In this document: positions 57,441-64,000 of the stretch, in pieces
How the letters are laid out: every line of letters starts with the position of its first letter
Numbering within the stretch: the stretch's first letter is position 1
Assembly: GCA_029204225.1 (NCBI GenBank)
Contig: CM055106.1
Location: forward strand, 44,119,003 to 44,183,002
Length of the DNA: 64,000 nt
DNA from: Diphasiastrum complanatum
Taxonomy: Eukaryota > Streptophyta > Lycopodiopsida > Lycopodiales > Lycopodiaceae
Direction: 5' to 3'
Notes under the pieces: generated by a model
Databases searched by the model: none
Seen by the model: only the letters and a program-made list of their open reading frames with translations
What the model was told of the DNA's origin: nothing
Made by a program: the position numbers and the translations under genes

Positions 57441-57740
57441 CTCAACTATCCCATTGCTATGTGGCATATGTGATTGAGTAAATTGCCTTTTGATTCCATG
57501 CTCCTTGCAAAATGCATCAAAATCATCCCCTTTGTATTTGTCCCCTCTATCAAATCTTAGCACCTTAATGCATGCATCTAGCTGGTTCTCTACCAAAGCT
57601 TTGAATCTCTTGAAGTGAGCAAATGCATTAGATTTTGTCTTCAAGAAGTAGATCCATGTTCTCCTAGAGTAGTCATCAATCAATGTCATGAAGTAGTAAG
57701 CTCCTCCCAATGACATGGTCTTCATAGGGTGCACTTTCGT
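57441..57740 (-). pseudogene. Copia integrase core fragment
   Basis: On minus: MKTMSLGGAYYFMTLIDDYS (second catalytic Asp block), TWIYFLKTKSNAFAHF, VLRFDRGDKYKGDDF (normally RSDxGGEY), GIKRQFTQSHMPHSNGIVE (final E of the D,D-35-E region). About 100 codons, related to element G. It is cut at the left by the minisatellite and at the right by unrelated DNA. Confidence 0.85.
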
Positions 57741-57984
57741 TCTTATATTAGTATCAAAAACTGTAGTACATTACAAGTAATGGCATAATAGCCGGTAAAT
57801 ATCGTATGGGCCATTTTTAATGGTCGTCAAAATATTTTAAGGGCCAATTCTAAGGCTGTAAGTCCTCTTCTAGTCACATGACCCCAACCTACTGGCAATT
57901 TTTGCCATTTTTTATAATATCAAAATTGGTACAAAATCGAGCTGATTTTTTATTTAAAAAATTTGGCTAACATTCTTGTTTTCA

Positions 57985-58117
57985 ATTTCCATGTATTTTT
58001 GCAGACTGTTCAAAAACACATGTATTTATGTAGAGTGCGTGACTATACAAGTATTTACAACAAATGAATGGATCTAGATTAGCTGTAAGATTAGGGATAG
58101 AGAGGATAGGAATCCAA
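57985..58117 (-). repeat. Family B LTR fragment, minus strand
   Basis: On minus: TTGTTGGATTCCTATCC, CTAATCTAGATCCATTCAT, TTGTAAATACTTGTA and CAGTCTGCAAAAATAC, matching the first ~135 bp of 22247-23168. Confidence 0.75.
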
Positions 58118-58221
58118 CAAGATGTACCCTTCAAGTATGTGAAGGTTTTCTTAATTGCCTTGTAGTGAGCTCATTGTGGGATATTGCATTATTTTGCTAC
58201 ATTGCTTTTCTTATGTGCTAG

Positions 58222-58224
<3 letters not shown>

Positions 58225-58288
<64 letters not shown>
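58225..58288. repeat. (GT)n microsatellite, ~32 units
   Basis: An uninterrupted GT run, followed by CTATGTGTGTG. Frames across it are artefacts. Confidence 0.99.
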
Positions 58289-58289
<1 letters not shown>

Positions 58290-61139
58290 TATGTGTGTGA
58301 GTGAGGGAGAAAGAGAGTAAAATATATGTTAGAAAGAGAAAAACAAAAGAGAGAAAAAAGGTGGCAGTAGTCATTACGATGATGAAATGCTGCAAAATGC
58401 CTAATTTTGCTCAATTCATGGTACCCTCGCTATAATTTTACATGAAAATAAAGCCACACGAAGCATTAACACAATGAAAATTTCTTGATAGGAGTTCCAA
58501 ACACTACAAAGGAACAATAGTCTCTAACCCTAACTATTTATAATGGCTCAGAAATGGTGCCAAAACTAAGACCTAGCGAATTGCACCTACTTAATTGGGT
58601 GCAATAATCTTTTTTGGCCTGTCAATCGAATTCTATCCCAATAAATACTTTTGATTTATCACTCTTTCTAATTATAGCAACATGACATCTCCATGTACTC
58701 CTTGAAATCTAAACTTTGAGCAATAATGGATATGTTTTACCTACTAAGTACTTTTTGACTTGTGAATGAGCTTCCTCTTGACCCCGACTTGTGAATGGGA
58801 CATTCATGTATTTGCGAATGTCCTCAATGCATCCACTTTTTTTTATGTATGCCTTATGTCCAATATGTAAGTTCTTTGTGTGATCATTATTGGTGTACTT
58901 TGTAGGTTCTTTAAGGGGACCAATTACCTCATGCTCTTCGATGATTCATTGCCTGCTTTTTATGTAGGGTGTTTTACCCATTCTTCTTGTAAATGTTCTT
59001 AGAGTATTCATATGAATGGTTTCGTATAGTTTTTCAAAATCTATTATTACGGAGGTATACATTTTTTTTATGATAACACAAATGGGTCCCCCCTCCACCA
59101 TAGGTACTTGTTTCTTGTTAATAAACTTAGACAAATCATCAATTTGAGTGTTAAGGGGATGCCATTCTTATTTATGGTAATCTTTCTAATGGATCTCAAG
59201 GTGAGCATTTGTAGGTGCTAATGAAGAGAGGAGAATCATAGTAGAACTTTGAAAAGAAAAATGTGTTGTATTATAATAATGTTATCACATTGTCGCTCAA
59301 TATTGGCAATGAGTAAAACATGAGATTCAACCAGTCAACTAGTTGTTTCTTTGGCTTTTCTTAATATTTTTCAAGCTTTATAATTTGTGGCTATAAGTTT
59401 CTTTCTCTTCTGGATTATTTTATTCATGCTCAAATAAACTCTAATCTATTCTTTGCCAGCTCAGCACAATTATTCAACTACTCACAAATTGATTATGAAT
59501 TAACTAATTTAGGCTAACACTTCCATGCTTGAAATGAATGTCAAGAGAAATATAAAACAAGTAAAAAGCACGAGGATACAGTTATTTAAGGATCACCTAC
59601 CACTTTGGATATTTTGTAATAGATTTATACATGTAAAAGAGCCAAAACCATGAGTGTAATGATTAAGACCAGCAAGGTTGAGCTTTAAAGCTGTCCATGA
59701 TACCCATTGCCTTCCAAAACAGAGGAGAAGAACATCATATTTTGTCAAGAAAGAATTGACCTTAAATAGAATGAGTGTTTACCTTTTGTTGCAAGGGAGG
59801 CAAGCCTAGGTGGTTGTCCCTTATCATCTAGTAACAAAGGAGCTACTACTAAGATCACATACAATTATTTCAATGGAATTCCTAGCATCACAAAAGTAAG
59901 AATCATGTTACTCTCTCCATTATTTTTTACGTATTGTATTTCTTACACTTTACAAAACACACCTCACTACATAGCACACTAAGTGATGTATTGCTTGCTA
60001 TCAAGTTAAATCACGAGTACAATGATTTTGAGACTTGACTGATGTCTCATTTTTTATTTGCATTGGATGGCATGGCTGCTTCTACTTGTTTTGTCAATGT
60101 CAGAAGATTTATGAATGGAGATCTATATATTGTATTATAATGCATGGGCATAATTAAATATCACATGTATGGATATATATGTATAGCCTTTATTTTATTT
60201 TTTGCAATCACTATTCACAACTTGTGCATCAAAAGTTGCATAGCTATCACATATAGCAAATGTAGAATTCACATGGTTGTAGTGTACAAATGCAACAAAA
60301 CCTCTTAGACGTACTTAGATTGACCTCCATGGTGGACAAGGTGGACATGCTATCATAAAAAAAAGTTAAATCATTGTCAAGCGTATTAGGTAGAAGATAG
60401 CCTTGTAGCTATTTCTTTTACATTGATATAACAATTTAATAAGTAGCACTCTCTATTATTAATCTTGTGAGTCCTCAATGACAAATAAGTGCAAAGTATC
60501 TATAGAAAAGGAGATATAGTTTTAGCACATTCTCAAGAATTGCCATTTATGCTATATAAAAAAAACTACTAACCTAAAAAATCATAGTTCCTAATGCCTA
60601 TGCTCTCATAATCTTAAAATATCTTACATCATCAAAGACATGCGTCTCTTTTAAAAAGCACAAATATTTTTATGTACTGAAAAAATTTGAATTTTGTTAT
60701 GTTCATTTCTTGCCATTGAAAATTATTAACCAATCTCAAGGATGAAATTTTCATTTCAAATGGAAAAGGTTTTTAAAATTCACTAATAGACATGTTTATG
60801 GTTGGTAATTACTATTACATGGAACTCCTCTACCAATGGTTTCTTCATATAAATTTGTCTGCATATCTTCCTTTAGCCTTTTATATAATATCCATTCAAT
60901 TTAAGGTATAAAATCATAATTGTCAATCATTTTTTTAAATTGTTCACAAAATACTTCACAATGCTTTATGGCCTCCTAGAAATATCTCATCTATTTACAT
61001 GTATAAATATAATTCTAGAATGATTATGATTTAGTTTATCAAACTAAATGCAAAGAACATTTCCATCGTTTTTTCATAAAAGATATTTGCTCACTTGAAA
61101 GTAGTTTCTAAATATTTGTTCACTTAAAAGTAGTTTCTA
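58289..61139. other. 2.8 kb AT-rich DNA without a recognisable gene
   Basis: No frame above ~60 codons with protein-like character, no retroelement motif and no RNA gene on either strand. A ~25-bp tandem duplication (TTCACTTAAAAGTAGTTTCTAAAT type) sits at 61089-61140, beside the MITE candidate. Confidence 0.55.
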
Positions 61140-61446
61140 AATGACTATCCCAAGGCTAAAAGCATGGTTTGGTGGTACAAAAAAAAAACCCATTTTTCAT
61201 TGTACCTTTTGGTAGTACATTTCACTTTTTGGGGATTTGGGAGGGAGCTTGATAGATTCTACCCACGAGTTAATGCAATGAAAGTGTCCCTAGTAATGAT
61301 GGGCCCTCTTTGGCGTATTGGGGGGTAAGTGGTGGGCCTACTCTCTCTCCTCCAATAAAAAGGTAGTGTATCTCTACCCCAAAAAGGTAGTGTCCTTAAC
61401 AGTCCATGTTGTACCACCAAACCATGCTTTTAGCCCCAAAGTCATT
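61140..61446. mobile_element. MITE-like inverted-repeat element (~307 bp)
   Basis: Terminal inverted repeats: GGCTAAAAGCATGGTTTGG then TGGTAC at 61154-61177, answered by GTACCACCAAACCATGC then TTTTAGCC at 61410-61435, perfect over ~25 bp and extended outward with mismatches to AATGACT / AGTCATT. The interior is short and non-coding. CCAA outside both perfect repeats could be a target duplication. Superfamily undetermined. Confidence 0.65.
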
Positions 61447-62036
61447 CGGATTTACCCCTTGCTACATCATTCATGAACCTAAAAAATCTCAAATAAATCT
61501 TATACTACATCCAAATGAAATCTCTTTACATAACATTTTTCACATGTATAACAATTGTTTTTCCAATCAAACAACCCCTCAATTACTCTTTTTTGAATAT
61601 ACTCCTCTCCTAGAATCACTTGCTTTCATGATGTGTGACTTACACAACATTCAAACTGAAGATCCTTGAATCAAAGTCTTTGAATTTAAATGGATTAGAC
61701 AGAACATGAAAATGAGAATGATCCAAATGTAGAAGGATTAAACATGATCAAGTTTGCTAAAAATTCTCTTACCTAGTTTAGAAATGTAAAGCTTGTCCAA
61801 TAGCTTCAACATATAATATTTTATGTCTATATATAATTGAAGATAAAAATTATATCAAGTGAATTTTGATATATACAATTCAAATTCACAGAACATATTT
61901 CAATCCATACTATACAATTTACTACAATTAATCAACATATGTATTAAATATTGTCATGAATTATGTCGGATGAAAATGATTCGTCTTAAAGCCAAATGTC
62001 AAAGCATGTCCTTACTATAGGACCCGTCAGGGTTTT
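61447..62036. other. Spacer without a recognisable gene
   Basis: AT-rich; one plus frame (61406-61669) overlaps the MITE end and is not protein-like in composition or context. Confidence 0.5.
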
Positions 62037-62936
62037 TGTTAGATTATTCTCTTGATTATCAACTAATCGATCTTTTAATCTTCATCCACTTATTATTAAG
62101 TTCTATAGTTCTCTTCGTGTTTTTACAGTCTTCATAAATACTCGAGAATCGCTCATATGTGGCTCTGACATATCAGACATCATACGACAATCTTTATCTG
62201 GCATGGTCCGACGAATCTTATCAAGTGAAAGACAGTTTATTGTTCCACTTTAATTGAAGCTAAAGTCTTGCCCTAATATTTTTGGGAAGTACTAACTAGA
62301 TGGATGCCAACTCACTATGGCCAATCGACCATTATGACCTATGACCTAATCAACTGTCCTACTACTAGACGTTGCTGCATTTTGCTTAGTATAAATAGTT
62401 GATCATACTTCTATCAATTTCAAATTATTGACATCAATTCAATCAAGTTATTGATGTTATAACTTATCTTAGCAGCTCTCTCAAGCTTTCAAGTTTGAAC
62501 ACTCTTGAGAGTTTATCAGTGGAAGTGCAATTCAAACAGAGTTATCAGTTACTTAGAGATAGGTTTGAGTATGCGGTTTTTATCTACAATTGTCTTGTGC
62601 TCATCATCATCTATTTTTATGTTGAATCAATCTATCCTTTATTGTGTTCAGTATTATGTCAGAATGTATGCATCTCTGTGATTGTTTTGTAATTGATAAT
62701 CTCATATTGCTTTTGTTTGATAATTCAATACTTAATTGTTTGGTTACATAATCATTGTAGTGCTAATGATTTCAAAGTTGATCACTATAAGATTGAACGT
62801 GACTTCTGTCATTATGTTTTGTTCAATATTGATAGGCGTAGTCATGCATTAGGAAAGTAGGCTCCATTTTGTTATGCTCGATAAGTTGTTCACTATCTTT
62901 GACTTGTCATTATTGCATTATCACCTCTTTCCAACA
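62037..62936 (+). repeat. Family O 5' LTR (~900 bp, start approximate)
   Basis: The end CTTTCCAACA is fixed by the primer site at 62937. TGTTAGATTATT at 62037 is the best start. TATA box TATAAATA at 62390-62397. It is similar in plan and in its terminal part to the family B LTR (GATAG(A/G)CGTAGT..GCAT). Confidence 0.65.
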
Positions 62937-63125
62937 TGGTATTAGAGTTGTAAGCATGGTATCAGAGCTATAATATTATATAGAATATTACCTTCATGAT
63001 ATCAAAGCGATCTGTTATATCAGAGCTCTAATACTTGATATCTTTTGTGATATCAAATTGTTATCATTAGATACTTTTCATAGTATCATATTCTTCAATT
63101 TTTGGTATCAAATTTCATTATCAGA
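62937..63125 (+). other. Primer binding site followed by PBS-like repeats
   Basis: TGGTATTAGAGTT (62937) and, 20 bp later, the better match TGGTATCAGAGCT (62957), then a series of degenerate relatives (GATATCAAAGCGA, TATATCAGAGCTC, GATATC-, GTATCA- and GGTATCAAA-containing steps) through ~63125. See findings. Confidence 0.7.
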
Positions 63126-63204
63126 TAGTTGATTTCCAATTGTAGTGCAGTGCATGCTATCTCTCTCTTAACGTCACCAATATATCGACAGACTAATATT
63201 CTAG

Positions 63205-63318
63205 ATGGATTCTCAAAGTAAAGTCTGTCTTATTGCAGACAAGCTAAATTGATTCAGTTCTACTTGTGGAAATTTAAGATGAAGACCTAGCTAATCGCCA
63301 ACGAGTTGTGGGATGTTG
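63205..63318 (+). pseudogene. Copia gag start (element O), interrupted by an LTR
   Basis: MDSQSKVCLIADKLN, a stop where Gly is usual, then after a one-base shift LWKFKMKT, a second stop and LIANELWDVV: the standard gag opening. It is cut by the family J LTR at 63320. Confidence 0.8.
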
Positions 63319-63319
63319 T

Positions 63320-63945
63320 TGTGAGAGATTTCAACTAGTTTAGTCCAATTTACTACATTTGTTTATATGGCATTTGAGGCCAATTTCATATTAGAATTAG
63401 AGTTTGACTTTCAAAGTTATATTAGTCTAAAAGCATTTGAATAAACACTTTTGGAAAGTGTGGAAAATTGTAGAACATGAGTTTTGGAGGGATTCAATTT
63501 GAGTAGTAAAAACATTGAATCTAGTCACAATAATAGTAGGGTTTTCATTATGGAGGGAAAACCAAAGTTTGAATTTAAAATTTGTTGTACTCATGGGAAG
63601 AGGTATCACTCTCTCCCTCTTATCTCATTCATGCTTATACATGGTTCTCTTGGGTTCTACTATCCATTGGTGCAATATACTTGTGATATCTTGCAATTCT
63701 ATGTGTAGAACATTTTTGAAATGCTATTTTCATATCCACAAATGTGAAATATAGTATATTACTATCAATGTATAGACAACAACAACATTATTTTATGTTT
63801 TGGTTCATGTTTGATCAAGATCTATTAGAGTTTGCATCTCATTCTTAGAGTAAGTGCCGATTTTTCTATATTGGCAAGATTGGTGAGCTATTGTCTTTCT
63901 AACCCAAGATCATTTTATGGATTGGATCTTAATTGATCTAAAATA
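63320..63945 (+). repeat. Family J LTR inserted in element O gag
   Basis: It starts TGTGAGAGATTTCAAC. The end has lost CTTCACA and runs from CTAAAAT straight into leader-like sequence (CAATGCTAGAGCATGCTAG, matching 47120-47141 of element K), so it is a 5' LTR with a small deletion over the primer site, continuing beyond the window. Confidence 0.82.
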
Positions 63946-64000
63946 TTATCAATGCTAGAGCATGCTAGATTGGATTCTACACCAAAATCAAGTTTCTTGC

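Overview
This window is nuclear DNA from a land plant with a large, retrotransposon-rich genome. The evidence is one plant-type R2R3-MYB gene with introns at the conserved plant MYB positions, LTR retrotransposons primed by initiator-tRNA-Met (primer sites of the form TGGTATCAGAGC), GT-AG introns and AT-rich intergenic DNA. The sequence alone does not name the species; a seed-free plant or gymnosperm is a guess from repeat density.

Most of the window is nested, broken Ty1/copia elements, with lesser Ty3/gypsy pieces. I use private family letters. Left arm (1-13442): a tandem repeat, copia scraps, a deletion-derivative element F (5155-7939) abutting the protease of element G (7940-10790), a gag/leader/LTR piece of family I on the minus strand, and the 3' end of a family J element. 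Middle island (13443-21320): little retroelement coding; it holds the MYB gene (exons 16952-18715, minus) with a tandem duplicate of its own 3' end next to it, a hairpin, short tandem duplications and two long microsatellites. Right arm (22247-52535): elements B, E, D, A, K, H, L and M, a gypsy integrase fragment, and several solo or partial LTRs. 52536-57740: a copia primer site and gag start, an intronless ORF starting with a histone H3/CENH3-like domain, a broken multi-exon gene on the minus strand, a gypsy RT fragment, a 25-bp minisatellite and a copia integrase scrap. 58289-62036 is mostly empty apart from a MITE-like inverted repeat. The window ends in element O, interrupted by a family J LTR.

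Three structures stand out. (1) Copia element A is one insertion cut in two inside its reverse transcriptase. Its 3' half and 3' LTR (29092-31223, plus) and its 5' half and 5' LTR (34937-39032, minus) face opposite ways, the LTRs are nearly identical, and the same 5-bp target duplication (AAAAC) lies outside each LTR. A single inversion explains this. (2) A 319-codon ORF (53054-54013) joins an H3-type tail and histone fold with centromeric-H3-like features to a 190-residue unrelated extension, directly downstream of a copia primer site and gag start. (3) A 3.6-kb element (43805-47424, target duplication TGGGT) keeps gag and protease, but integrase, RT and RNase H are replaced by about 1.6 kb of unrecognised sequence, and its 5' LTR has been split by a small inversion.

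The intact-looking genes are the MYB gene and possibly the histone-like ORF. Almost every retroelement frame has stops, frameshifts or deletions; the best preserved is the 5' half of element A.
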